Source: Morinoia aosen
Taxonomy: Eukaryota; Arthropoda; Malacostraca; Amphipoda; Talitridae
Length of the DNA: 64,000 nt
Assembly (NCBI GenBank): GCA_030386875.1
Contig: CM059563.1
Location: 17,688,001 to 17,752,000 of the forward strand
Direction: 5' to 3'
In this document: one piece after another, positions 32,641 through 43,301 of the stretch
Layout of the letters: each line of letters begins with the position of its first letter
Numbering within the stretch: position 1 is the stretch's first letter
Program-made: the position numbers and the translations under genes
Notes under the pieces: generated by a model
Databases searched by the model: none
What the model saw: the letters and a program-made list of their open reading frames with translations, nothing else
What the model was told of the DNA's origin: nothing

Positions 32641-34006
32641 CTATCCATTCCGGTAACTTATCATGGACTGAACATATACAGCGCGCATGTTACTGCCACG
32701 GATCCTGCGATCCTTCGTCCTACAATATCGATACGAACAACTGCTATTCACCTAAAAAAAATTTGTGAAGGCCATAATTATACCTGATTTTACTTGTTCG
32801 CTGTTCGCAAGTGACTTTAATTTGTTTTTCAAAATTTTTGGGTTTTTTTTGATAGATATTTTATATTAATTCATGGGCTGGTCACTAGCGTATTATTCTA
32901 CTTTTTTGGCGCAATAGAAGAAGTTTGAATTTTAAGTTTGCTTAACTTGTTCACACAAAATAGACATTTATGATGAGATCGACGTGGTGCTCAAAAATGT
33001 TCGCATTGCTTATACCGTACAAAATTTTCGTGAATATTTCTAAGTGGTCAAAAATTTTCTCAGTACTCAGTGCATAAAGTTTTCGAATGTGTTTCTTTGT
33101 TTTCAAAATATTTCTTAAATATTCATGTCGCACAAAAATTTTGCAAGGCTCTAGGTGCACAAAATATTTTCAAGACCTCGCGCTGCATAAAATAAAATCT
33201 AGGAGCATAAAAATTTCGTAATAACAATTAATTACTTGGCTAATGACACAATTAACTAATTACTCAGTGCCAGCAAAACCAAACGCAAATGTTTTATTGC
33301 AGCACAGCAGGACGTGCACTAGACATTAAAATCCATGATAATAATATTTATTAATCCAGAAAAATGCTCTGTTTTCGGTATAAAGAAGTTCTCCAATCTC
33401 TGGCCATAGCACATGTTTGCTGGCTTCTCATACCTTGGATAAGTATAAAGAAATTTCAGCTTGAAGTGCTCGAACTGTTCTGTGCATGGAACAAACTTTG
33501 CAGTTTAACTAAAAGTTTGCTGATAAATACTGATGATAAAATTGTCATCAAGATGTAGCAGTACACAATTCACAACTTCATGCCGGGAACTCAAAGTATG
33601 TCGGTGTAAGTTCTCGTACTCTCTGTTGCCGCACGGACGAGTATCAGAGTAATTTTGAACAAAAATGTCTCCAAAATCTCTAGCATAAATTTCTCAGTCC
33701 TTCTCTTCACTCGACAATGAGATGTCAGTAGAATGGATCATATAACATGAGAAACTTTCATCTAACCCAAAATATGATATAAAACATAACTGGTAAAATG
33801 GCATGTTTCACATGCCTGGTTTTTAAAAAGGCTCTCTTCACTCCTATTTGTCTCTAGTCTGTATCTATAGACCCAATCCCCAATTTCGATGATGTAAGCT
33901 TACAAGATCAAGATCAAGGCTCGATTATCTGCATGGTAACTATTTTTTCATTTGCTGAAGTGTGGTGAATGCTTGAAACGTTAAATCTCTTTATTTTTTA
34001 TTGTGA
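32641..34006. other. no recognisable gene
   Basis: AT-rich. ATGTCTCCAAAATCTCTAGCATAAA at 33665 recurs in similar form at 34567, an old duplication. A 64-codon frame at 33364-33558 lacks support. Confidence 0.4.
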
Positions 34007-34213
34007 GTGCATGCTTTTGACAGTTTTTGTACGCTAGAAGTTGATAATGATAAATGTTATCGCGCAGGAAAGTTCATCGTAGGTCACCTGAATATTTTTC
34101 GGAAGAGAGAAACTGAGCGGGAAGATTATTTTATAGATATAATATGGTTTGATAGAAGGAGCATAGATGTATTACGAATTCTGAATAGAAAGTTAAGAAA
34201 AGTTGAAAGGTAA
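34007..34213 (+). CDS. candidate exon or ORF, highly charged, unidentified
   Basis: Plus frame of 68 codons from ATG to TAA. It has a dense charged middle (FRKRETEREDYFIDIIWFDR) and a basic end. AAAG/GTAATC overlaps the stop and could be a weak donor. No family recognised. Confidence 0.25.
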   Translation: MHAFDSFCTLEVDNDKCYRAGKFIVGHLNIFRKRETEREDYFIDIIWFDRRSIDVLRILNRKLRKVER

Positions 34214-34738
34214 TCAAATTCCTGGGTAATTTCTCATGAAAGTAATTTCTTTACTTATTTCTTATCTTGCGAAATTTACTGAAATCTTAAAATACTCTTC
34301 AAATTCTATTTAGTTCCGCTTTCAAATTTTCATACTAACAAAAACGCTCCAAATTCTTCAACGGTGGAAGCGTTTACAAATACCAACAATTCAATTCGCA
34401 AAATAATGGGGATTTCCAAGAAACCACGAAAAATACCAATAAGATCGTATTAAAAATTCCGTCGAGATGATTCATGGTTATCAGACAGCAGCCGTAAGTT
34501 CGCGAAGAGCGAGTGGAATTTTCATCACGTATGGTACGAAGCAAAAACAATAGCACACATACCAAAATGCCTCCAAAATCTCCAGCATAAAAAATTCAAT
34601 CTTTTCCATTCAGTTAGAGTTTGAATGATGCGAGTGTGATGCTCATGTAACGGATGTAAGAGGTTAAAAATTTGACACCTCATATTAACTTAAATTATCT
34701 GAAAATAACATTTACGAACTTTGCATTATTTTTTACAG

Positions 34739-34902
34739 CGTGCACGAAAATACCAGACGCGTGTACGACGCAAACAGTCTACGGTGTTTACTCCCATAGT
34801 TTCATTGCACGTCATCGCACGCTGCTAGTGCGTGTTCTGCACTCCAGCATCAATACAGCTCATTGTCTGCTAACGCAACGCTCGCTTCAAGCAAAGAGAT
34901 AA
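34739..34902 (+). CDS. candidate terminal exon after an acceptor, unidentified
   Basis: CATTATTTTTTACAG ends at 34738 and base composition jumps from AT-rich to balanced at exactly this point. Fifty-three codons follow to TAA: CTKIPDACTTQTVYGVYSHS at the start, then basic and Leu-rich. The coincidence of acceptor and composition change is the main argument. Function unknown. Confidence 0.38.
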
Positions 34903-35359
34903 AGCAATTTGCACCCAAATTATCTTCGCCTTCTTTGTATTATCTGAAGTTTGATCAACATCAGAGCTTGCGTATTGAAGGTAAACAGTTAAAATTGCTC
35001 AACTAATTTAACAGTTCGTTTGTTGAGGCCATTCAGCTCATTTGTTGAGCTATTGAGCTGCGTGAGAGCGTACTGTGAGTGGCATCGGATGAACATGGAT
35101 GTCAGTGTATAAAACTCTGTAGTTTGAGTTGGACGTGAATATACAAAGATGTGCTTACAAACAATATAATAGGAGCGGTTATAGCTAGAGTACGTTTTAT
35201 GTATGTAATAGCACAGCGATAACTCGACAATACATTAAGTAACACCTCCACAAAATCCTCCGATGAATTATACAATGATGCATGAGCTTTAAGTGAGAAT
35301 ATATCTAATGATTTGTTACAGAGACCACGGAGAACAGCAGCGTGGCAATCTGTATAGAA
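34903..35359. other. no recognisable feature
   Basis: TTGTTGAG/TGAGCT words near 35000-35060 are repetitive but short. Nothing else. Confidence 0.4.
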
Positions 35360-35815
35360 ACACGGGGAAACAAGCGGACAGTAAATTAATTCAGGCAAAT
35401 GGTAGAAACAAGCGGACAATAAACTAATTCAGGCAAATGGTGGAAGCAAGCGGACAGTAAATTAATTCAGGCAAATTGTTTAAACAAGCGGACAATAAAC
35501 CAATTTAGGCAAATGGTAGAAGCAAGCGGACAATAAACCAAGTCATGCAAATGGTAGAAGCAAGCGGACAATAAACCAATTTAGGCAAATGGTAGAAGCA
35601 AGCGGACAATAAACCAATTCATGCAAATAGTAGAAACAAGCGGACGATAAACCAATTCAGACAAATGTTAGAAACAAGCGGACAATAAACCAATTTAGGC
35701 AAATGGTAGAAACAAGCGGACAATAAACCAATTTAGGCGAAGGGTAGACACAAGCGGACAATGAACCAATTCAGGCAAATGATTGAAACAAGCGGACAGT
35801 AAAAAATTCAGGCAA
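35360..35815. repeat. 38-bp minisatellite, about 12 copies
   Basis: The 38-bp period is checked at AGCGG (35411, 35449). Units carry ACAAGCGGACAATAAACCAA and TTCAGGCAAATGGTAGA. Copies differ at the CAATT(C/T)AGGC position and at GTAAATTAATT against ATAAACCAATT. Confidence 0.96.
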
Positions 35816-35871
35816 ATTATAATGCCAAAGGTTACTTGATAACAAAACAGATTATTTTTCGAGAGACAAAC

Positions 35872-36045
35872 ATGAGTGAGAGCAAAATAAGATCGTTGAA
35901 CCCAAATGAACCAGCTGCACTGCTGCTGATGTTGCTGTACGTGGGCTCCAGCGCCCGACCCGATATGTTGTTTCTTCTGGAGGTGCTTCAATGGTTGGCG
36001 GTCTGTTCGTATGGAGTGTTGAAATGCTGGCTGATAATGCAATGA
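35872..36045 (+). CDS. candidate ORF beside a donor site, unidentified
   Basis: A GC-rich islet follows the 38-bp array. From ATG (context CAAACATGAG) 57 codons run to TGA, starting MSESKIRSLNPNEPAAL and then strongly hydrophobic (Leu-rich, one possible membrane segment). AG/GTGAGTTTC lies two bases past the stop, a consensus donor. The minus strand is also open over the same bases for 69-120 codons with Thr/Ser/Pro-rich composition, so the strand is uncertain. Confidence 0.28.
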   Translation: MSESKIRSLNPNEPAALLLMLLYVGSSARPDMLFLLEVLQWLAVCSYGVLKCWLIMQ

Positions 36046-36059
36046 GGTGAGTTTCAATC

Positions 36060-36305
36060 ACAGTCTTTGAATAACAGCATCATCAAATCACTGCACACTC
36101 ATAGTACAACTTCATCAAAATATAACACTATCATACTGTAACTTCATCAAGTTAGAACAATACCTTCTTAAAACTTTATCAAATTACAACATTATCCCAC
36201 TACTGCATCCTCAAATTATAGCACTACAATATTAGAATAACCTGAAATCATCACATCACCATGCTAGAACTTCTTTAAATCACAGCATTACCATGTTATG
36301 TGACC
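36060..36305. repeat. degenerate tandem repeat, about 35 bp
   Basis: About seven loose copies of AACTTCATCAAATTA and ACA(C/T)TATCA-type words. Confidence 0.6.
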
Positions 36306-36318
36306 AATTTATTAAAAA

Positions 36319-36531
36319 ATGACATCACTAAAATATCAAGAATATACCAGGTGTTATGTAATTCGATGCATGTATTCTAAGCGTACACAGAACAACGTTA
36401 AACAAAGCGATTTTGAGGAGTCACATAAACTTAAAAAATCTTTCGTTTTCGAGAAAAGATACCCTGAAATAATGTTAGATTCCCGCAGGAATAGGCTAAA
36501 GCGCGCGCCAACAGCCTGCCTAAGAAGTTAG
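36319..36531 (+). CDS. candidate ORF, basic, unidentified
   Basis: Plus frame of 70 codons, ATG to TAG. It is Lys/Arg-rich with a plausible soluble-protein composition (YSKRTQNNVKQSDFEESHKL). No domain or splice support is seen. Confidence 0.25.
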   Translation: MTSLKYQEYTRCYVIRCMYSKRTQNNVKQSDFEESHKLKKSFVFEKRYPEIMLDSRRNRLKRAPTACLRS

Positions 36532-36710
36532 ATTTTACTCGTTGGATGCATGCTTAGCATTCCTACGGGAACTAAAATTATTCCAGCTCGTCATTTCTCG
36601 AAAATTCTTGGTTTTCAGTTTTTTGGCACTCCTGAAAATTATTATATTTCGTATTTTCCTGAATATGGTTAAATTATGTGCATCAAATTACACAACACCC
36701 TGGGTGTGTA

Positions 36711-36897
36711 ACACTCTCATGCAGAATATATGGCTAATACGTTCAGAATGTATGAGTTATACTCTCAGAATATATGAATTATACACTCAGAATATATGAG
36801 TTATTCTCTCAAAATATTTGAGTAATACCCTCAGAAAATATGAGTTATACTCTCAGAATATATGACTTATTCTCTCAAAATACATGAGTAATACTCT
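36711..36897. repeat. 22-bp minisatellite, about 8-9 copies
   Basis: Units carry TACTCTCAGAATATATGAG, with variants TCTCTCAAAATATTTGAG. Confidence 0.93.
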
Positions 36898-37197
36898 CCT
36901 GCCCGATACCGACCCGATTGATTAATATAGGTAACTATTAATAAATAGATTATTTATATCACATATCGTGCGTGTATCGCCGTATTTATGTACGTACTCT
37001 ATATAAATTTAATAGTTAGAGCTCTCTGCTACAACATGAACATAATGACCTATCATAATCGCGAGAACAGAGTATTTTTTCGTGTTGAGCAACATATAAA
37101 ATTATAACTTCAATCATATTTATACCATCGCTGTATTGTTCACTCGCAATACTACACACAAACATCGTTATAAGTAGTTCTTCATTCCCAGTACTAG

Positions 37198-37375
37198 AGT
37201 ACGCGGCCCGTAAAAAATGACAGGATTAGATTTTTTCCTCAAATAAACCTTCCAAATGTGGATGACAAACAAATATATTCATCCTAAAAATACTCGTGAT
37301 TAAAAAGTTCTTCTTCATGTGCACAGATGAAACTCGTATGACAGCTACTGTCATTAACCATCTTTGTGAACGTCA
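37198..37375 (+). mobile_element. dispersed element, family D1, copy C
   Basis: Head GCGGCCCGTAAAAAATGACA then GGATTAGA. The interior has GTGGATGACAAAC and AATACTCGTGATTAAAA, then ACTCGTATGACAGCTACTGT. The interior is closest to the copy at 62528-62960. It lacks the (CGGA)n tail of copies A and B. Confidence 0.7.
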
Positions 37376-37439
37376 CAGCGAAACGGAACAAGCAAACAAG
37401 CAACAACTGTGCACTATTATATGGTGGATTACACCGCAA

Positions 37440-38195
37440 ACTCTGATGCCGCTAAACCTGCGTAGATATTCCTAACTTTGTGTGTACTGCCTACGGTGTA
37501 ATGAAGTTTGCTTCCGTGAGCAATGCACCTGCAACAAACTGAGCGTACTGTGACATGTAGCAATCACAGCTCAATAGCAAAAGTGATAAAACTCTGTTGG
37601 CGCTAAACCTGCGTAGATATTCCTAACTTTGTGTGTACTGACATCGGTGTAATGAAGTCTGCTTCCGTGAGCAATGCACCTGCAACAAACTGAGCGCACT
37701 GTGACATGTAGCAATCACAGCTCAATAGCAAAAGTGATAAAACTCTGTTGGCGCTAAACCTGCGTAGATATTCCTAACTTTGTGTGTACTGACATCGGTG
37801 TAATGAAGTCTGCTTCCGTGAGCAATGCACCTGCAATAAACTGAGCGTACTGTGACATGTAGCAATCACAGCTCAATAGCAAAAGTGATAAAACTCTGTT
37901 GGCGCTAAACCTGCGTAGATATTCCTAACTTTGTGTGTACTGACATCGGTGTAATGAAGTCTGCTTCCGTGAGCAATGCACCTGCAACAAACTGAGCGTA
38001 CTGTGACATGTAGCAATCACAGCTCAATAGCAAAAGTGATAAAACTCTGTTGGCGCTAAACCTGCGTAGATATTCCTAACTTTGTGTGTACTGACATCGG
38101 TGTAATGAAGTTTGATTCTGTGAGTAGTGCACCCGCAACAAACTGAGCGCACTGTGATATGTTGGAAGCACAGCTCAATAACAAAAGTGACTTGG
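37440..38195. repeat. 151-bp satellite, 5 tandem copies
   Basis: GCTAAACCTGCGTAG occurs at 37451, 37602, 37753, 37904 and 38055, an exact 151-bp period. The second to fourth copies are nearly identical. The first and last carry more changes (for example TTTGCTTCCGTG against CTGCTTCCGTG, and GTTGGAAGC in the last). No frame is conserved across copies. Confidence 0.98.
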
Positions 38196-38373
38196 TGACA
38201 CAGAGGCGGTCAGAATTGAATAAAGCAGTATAGCTCATCGTTGTCACTTAATATATTATCTCTAATTACTCGATTGCTGCCCCTTCATTACTTGATAACT
38301 CCTTTCTCATTATCTGATTGTCCTCCTTTGTTCAATTCACGGTCAATGAAAAAGAATTCATTTATCCTTTCAG

Positions 38374-38540
38374 GAGTTTACTACACAGCTCAGAGCTGTT
38401 ACTACAATAAAGCACCACGTATGATGTCAAAGCTGTACACTGCAGTTGTACGCCGTGGGCCTGTAAAAATTCTGCTCATTGCCTGTCCCAACGAATTAAA
38501 CCCTCCCATTGTATCTTTTTCGTTGGAGCGATTATGTTGA
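38374..38540 (+). CDS. candidate exon after a strong acceptor, running into a MITE
   Basis: CATTTATCCTTTCAG/G ends at 38373. The frame then reads VYYTAQSCYYNKAPRMMSKL, with a basic and hydrophobic continuation to about 38504, and ends at TGA inside the MITE that starts at 38505. Composition and third positions look coding. The last dozen residues come from the MITE. Either the exon acquired its end by insertion or the frame is fortuitous. No family recognised. Confidence 0.35.
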
Positions 38541-38614
38541 TATTTGCCGCCCAAGAGAAGCCTCTACACATTGCAGCTAAAGTCACAGAAGCTCCAGCGA
38601 AAATTTAGACTGGG
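38505..38614. mobile_element. palindromic MITE, family D2, copy 2
   Basis: The left end CCCATTGTATCTTTTTCG with TTGGAGC pairs with the right end GCTCCAGCGAAAATTTAGAC then TGGG. It is about 110 bp, more diverged than the copy at 47.7 kb, and no target duplication is visible. Confidence 0.7.
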
Positions 38615-39004
38615 CAGCGCTGTCGCTATGTAAAACTGGCACTGGTTGCTGTCATTCTAAGCTCCTGTTGAGCTTGAGAATGAATTAAGCGTCCGTATGA
38701 CAATTGACCAGCTGTCACTTACTCCAGTGAGGCATCACACAACGCCGCCTGCAGTGCTTTTGTACCGTTTTGTAAAGACACAGGCGTACATGTTTTCGGT
38801 AACGTGAATCAAGAAACGGGAAAGTTGTGTCAGTTTACTAACATTAATAAGAACGTAACTCACTTTTAGCAGAGGTAACTTACGTACGTATCGCTCACAT
38901 ACCTCACAGTCAACTGTATAACTTTCACGTAACTAACATAGCTTATACGTGCAGTATTAATGTGCTACATTATGCATATGAAACTGCCTTGAAGCTAAAG
39001 CGCT
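38615..39004. other. no recognisable feature
   Basis: TAACTTACGTACG and CACGTAACTAAC words recur loosely. Nothing more. Confidence 0.4.
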
Positions 39005-39225
39005 TTATATTATGGCGTGTAGTACAGCATATTCCAAATACGCTTCATTGTAAGACGATCTTTGCTGTAAACGGTCAATTGTTTAATGCATCCCCAATAC
39101 GACGTGTTGTACAACATGTTCGTAATACAGCGTCTCGTACAATGCATTCCAAATGCGACGTACTAGAACGGCGTGTTGTACAACGTAATACTAATACAAT
39201 GTATTGTACAGCGTATTCCTTGAGA
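39005..39225. repeat. degenerate tandem repeat, about 30 bp
   Basis: Copies of CGTGTTGTACAACGTA and ATTCCAAATACG-type words alternate. TTGTACAA makes each unit partly self-complementary. Confidence 0.7.
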
Positions 39226-39616
39226 ACAATGCACAACGTCAACGTCTCGCTACTCAACAATTTTTTAATGCTCGTGCTTTTTAACTAATTAACGCGTAGC
39301 CGATTTAACTTGACGGATATCGCGAGAGTCTTGCGCTCGTAGTGTTGGGATATTGACGGGGACACCTATAGTGATGCTGCAAAATGCTAAACTTAATTCG
39401 ATAGTGCAGTTTCATTCCAAAAATCTATCACTGCTCAAGAGCTTCACCATACTTGAGGCTATTCATGAAGTTATCACTTGTTTCATAGTTGTTGTTGATC
39501 TTCGGTAAACGAGTAGATTCGAGGGTAAAGAATGACGAATCGCTATCTCTGTGAATAAGTAACGTCTGTGCTAAATTTCAGCTCAACCATTTGCAGTCGG
39601 CAGTCTATACAAGTGG

Positions 39617-39895
39617 TTTGTAGTCTGCTGCACAATGAAGGACTACAGTCTACATCCGAATGAATGACCACAGTCTGCAGCCCAATTACAAACTCCCGTC
39701 TGCAGCCCAATAAATGACTGTAGTCTGCAGCTCTATTAAGGCCTACAGTCTGCAGCCCAATTAAGGCCTACAGTTTACAGCCGAATAAATGAGTGCAGTC
39801 TGCAGCCCAATTACAAACTCCAGTCTGCAGCCCAATAAATGACCTCAGTCTGCAGCCCAATTAAGTACTGAAGTCGGCAGCCCAATTAACGAGCC
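39617..39895. repeat. 25-bp minisatellite, about 11 copies
   Basis: Units carry AGTCTGCAGCCCAATTAA, with alternating ends (GGCCTAC, ACAAACTCC, ATGACC). Confidence 0.94.
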
Positions 39896-40258
39896 AGAAT
39901 GCAGCAATTTTCGACACATGCAAAGCTGTGCAGGCAGTCGACGCAGAACTCTCAGTTCTACAAGTGCGACGTACAGATGCACAAATCGAATGCAAATAAA
40001 AAGTTTTTAGCCACACTATCAAATGTACTGGACTTCCAGCGGTATACTCTGTGACACATTGTGTACAGTGTATGCAGTGTAACGCATTGTAGTGAGTAAC
40101 GCATTATCTAGTCTAGTTTCGTCTAGTAACGGTGCAATAAATTGCGTTACACCTAGCGCAGCGTGTACACCTCTGTGTAGCGTGAGTATAGTATACTGGT
40201 CAACGCACATAAATTGATTCGGAACGAACTTTCTAATTAATGATGTGCAATTCGTCAG

Positions 40259-40480
40259 CTATACGCAAGGAACTTGCAATGAGAGTACTCGCTTTATGTG
40301 CAACAGACGTTCTGCGTGCGTAATGCAGCGCGTAACGTGTGCGCACGCGCATGCCCGTGTCGGCGACGTGCACGTGCTTGCCCGTGTCTGCGACGTGCAT
40401 ATCGTGACGAAGAACAAGTGACTGCAGCGGAACTCGCGGAGCACTGAGGCAAAATGAATGTCGTTCCCAGCATCAGGCAC
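40259..40480 (-). CDS. candidate ORF in a CpG-rich islet, unidentified
   Basis: Minus-strand frame of 73 codons, first codon GTG in the track. It has a natural N-terminal part (PDAGNDIHFASVLREFRCSH) and then a Thr/Cys/Ala segment from internally repeated ACGTGCACGTCG-like DNA. CGCTGCAG is a possible internal acceptor. No family recognised. Confidence 0.28.
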   Translation of the reverse strand: MPDAGNDIHFASVLREFRCSHLFFVTICTSQTRASTCTSPTRACACAHVTRCITHAERLLHIKRVLSLQVPCV

Positions 40481-41121
40481 CGGTTAATGCAAAAAAGTTC
40501 GATCTGTGGTCACATCGTTTTTTTATCTAGCGCTCAAGGTCTGTGCTCGATTGTAAGGGACGAAGCACCTTTACCAGGAGCTGGAATGTAGAACCAAATA
40601 TTACAAGACTTACAAAGCCTTAATTGCTTAGAAAAATGCTGTCTCTTGAATCAATAACTGTAATTAAGTACTAGACACGCAAGTAACAAGCGTTTTTGTA
40701 TGGAGGAGGCGACGTGATGCGAAGACATTTCATTAACTTTTGGGAAAACTTTTGATTGACAACGCACATCAATTAACGTCAATTAATTTACGCAGTAAAA
40801 AATCAAACGTACATATGGTTAAAGGTTTATATGAAATTTCCAGTCTGATAACATGACTCATTCAAAATATCGTGTTTGAGACACACACACATGTCATAAT
40901 GTAATACACATATAACATATTGTTGCACAGAGTTCTGGTGGACTTTCTAAATGAACTCATTATACGGAAATCAGGTCAGAATTAATAGTAATAATAATAA
41001 CCGTTATAATAGGTAATAATAATTAGGTCAGATACTATAAAGATTTGGAAGCTGCCACCTCCAGAGAGTTGTGTTTGTCACAGGGCGGAGTTGCAGAGCC
41101 GCGCTCCTCGACCGGAGGCAA
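40481..41121. other. no recognisable feature
   Basis: AT-rich apart from a short GC patch at 41080-41120 that abuts the MITE. Confidence 0.45.
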
Positions 41122-41403
41122 CTAAAGGGCCGTTTACACTATAGGGGACATTTCGGCCGTAAGGCGCTCGACACGTGTATACGAGGCTCACCGCTTAGGC
41201 TCATATTTTTGTTCGTTTATACGAAGTTCCCTATTCGCCACGGTAGTTACGAGGCTCTTGAGTGTCGCACATTACGAATTCGATCAGAGCGAATAGGGAA
41301 CTTTGTTCCAACACACACAAATATGAGCCTCAGTGATGAGCCTCGTATACACGTGTCGCGTCTCACGGCCGAAATGTCCCCTATATAGTGTAAACGGCCC
41401 TAA
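41122..41403. mobile_element. 276-bp MITE with TAA target duplication
   Basis: The element occupies 41125-41400 and is flanked by TAA on both sides (41122-41124, 41401-41403). The inverted arms are about 115 bp long, starting GGGCCGTTTACACTATA, and are nearly identical, with indels in the inner part. Three-base TWA target duplications and GGGCC ends fit a non-autonomous PIF/Harbinger element. The 105-codon frame over it is a by-product. Confidence 0.9.
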
Positions 41404-41625
41404 TTCTTCCTGAAGTGCATCAGGCCTGAGCCCACGAGCGACTCCAAATCTGGGCTTGGCTTGCTAACAATGAACGGAGTCGCGGCAGGACAGCTGCTAA
41501 CGGAATGTCTTTTGTCTACTCCGCTACACTATCAGAAGTTTTTATTGTTCAAAATCCTTAGGTCTGAAAATTGTAAATGATATTCGGTACATGGCTTCTG
41601 ATGACTTAGCAGGGTTTCTTCTTGA

Positions 41626-41892
41626 GTGCTCTCTGAGCACACAGCATCTTTCACGGTTTCCAGATACCAAGTGCTCGAATTTTTCTTGAAAGAACTTGAA
41701 CATGAGATTTTTTACCTCAAAAAATTGCTCGTGGATTTACCTACCAAGTCGTCCAAAGATCTTTCACCGACAGTTGTACTGCTACGCCAACTCGATTTGT
41801 TTGAAAATCCATCGGCTTCTCGATCAACTCTAGCGCCAAAGTTTTACGAGTGGCGACTATCGAGGCTTTTGTTACTTCTGCATCGTGTGTGA
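41626..41892 (+). CDS. candidate ORF of 88 codons, unidentified
   Basis: Plus frame to TGA, helical in look: FLKELEHEIFYLKKLLVDLP near residues 19-38, then Leu-rich with Ser and Pro. TTTCACGGTTTCCAG at about 41662 is a good acceptor that would trim the first dozen codons. This is one of the more convincing frames. I cannot name a family. Confidence 0.35.
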   Translation: MLSEHTASFTVSRYQVLEFFLKELEHEIFYLKKLLVDLPTKSSKDLSPTVVLLRQLDLFENPSASRSTLAPKFYEWRLSRLLLLLHRV

Positions 41893-42795
41893 GTGTGCAG
41901 GTTATTGTATGTTCTGAAGGGCTCTTACCTGCCAATGGGAGCGTGACCCAGAAAAGTAAGTGTTTGGGAAAAGATGCAGTGATTTCAAATTCGAACTTTA
42001 TTACTTATTCTTTGACCCATGAACTAGTAGGCAAAAAGCTTGGGCTCTATCTTCATATACGTATTATAAACAAACGAGGGATTTCAGCACTCAATTTTAA
42101 CTCTTAATCTTACTGATAAACTGTTGAATTAAAGGCGGTTGCTTTATGTACTTATACAACGCTATTATTGTATTATAAATTTACTGCAAGCGCGGTAATC
42201 GAATGCTGAGGAAGTGAACTTAAATGGAATAAATTAAAAACGCAAGAGACTGAAAATATGAATTTGACTATCGATCAAGATCCTGCATCTGTACGAATAA
42301 GAGGGTGACAGGATCGAATAGCTCAGGTCGAGGTAACAAACGGGAACTGGGACGGAATTTCCATTCAACTTACGTTGTCGTAACGGCATAAGCATGCAGT
42401 ACAAACAAGTTCGTCTGTCGACTTGGCTAGGCTATGTTCTGTATTTTGTTAGATGTCATTGGATTTTTAAAATCTATTGAAATTGATTCTTAAAATTCAA
42501 AGGCATTCAACTTAGTTATTCAAGAAACACATGCCTCATCATTGTTTTCGATTTTTCCCCATTCGTTTTTATACTCCCAAATTAACCTCTAAAAATAAGG
42601 CCTCTCTCTTCTACTGTTACGGAAGATGGACTTTAGTTAAATGGAAAATAGTTACCCCCTCGCATGCATCTTCCCTCTGGTGATAAAAGTAAGAGATTTA
42701 TTCATGGAAGCTGAACGGTAAACAGCAACAGGCGCAAAATCTTTCATACTCATTCTTCTCTTACACTTCTGTTCAAAACCGGTCTAAAAAATTAA
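41893..42795. other. no recognisable feature
   Basis: AT-rich, repeat-poor. An 85-codon frame at 41850-42107 overlaps the previous candidate in another frame. Confidence 0.45.
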
Positions 42796-43065
42796 TTGCA
42801 ATTAATTTTCATTCTTATCCAATTCAAAGGGTCTTTCAACTTTAACTTTAGTCACCATTTTATTCATCCCCCTTCCGTGATGGAGCGGTCGATCACATTA
42901 CCGTTAAGCTCACAGGCATCGCTCTATCTTGGCATTTGCAGAAATACTTTTCCTCAAAAAGTTGAGCCGAATATCCTGTGGTACAATTTTTACTCTCCCG
43001 ATAAATGCAAGCTTCTACCGTCTGCCAAGCTCTCTTCTCAGACAAATGAATCAAACTGGCCGTAG
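42796..43065 (+). CDS. candidate ORF of 89 codons, unidentified
   Basis: Plus frame to TAG. The first 20 codons are AT-type. The rest (from about HHFIHPPSVMERSITLPLSS) has balanced composition and Pro/Asn/Lys toward the end. An overlapping plus frame (42929-43177) is less protein-like. No domain recognised. Confidence 0.25.
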   Translation: MQLIFILIQFKGSFNFNFSHHFIHPPSVMERSITLPLSSQASLYLGICRNTFPQKVEPNILWYNFYSPDKCKLLPSAKLSSQTNESNWP

Positions 43066-43201
43066 CAGCTGCTATATTTCATTTTTCCCGCTCAGATATA
43101 GAAGGGCACCGTTCAACTTCAGTTCAAGTTCAACTGTTCGTAGCAAGTGCTCGTGTGTGTGTGTTTTAAGAATGTAGTTAAAACTTCGCGTTTCTTTTCA
43201 G

Positions 43202-43301
43202 CCTGCTTTTGTGCATGACATATGAGTCGCGTGAACGTAGCTGGACGAGAGTCTACCTCGCAATAACAACACGGAGGTCTTTTGGGACTTGGAAATCTTA
43301 A
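43202..43301 (+). CDS. candidate terminal exon after an acceptor, unidentified
   Basis: CGCGTTTCTTTTCAG ends at 43201. One base later, 32 codons are open to TAA: LLLCMTYESRERSWTRVYLA, then basic. The GC content is higher than in the downstream DNA. No family recognised. Confidence 0.3.

Noticed and set aside
38962-39288. 108-codon frame
   Set aside because: It overlaps a degenerate TTGTACAA repeat, and the opposite strand is open too.
41071-41388. 105-codon plus-strand frame
   Set aside because: It lies almost wholly inside the TAA-flanked MITE and follows its inverted arms.
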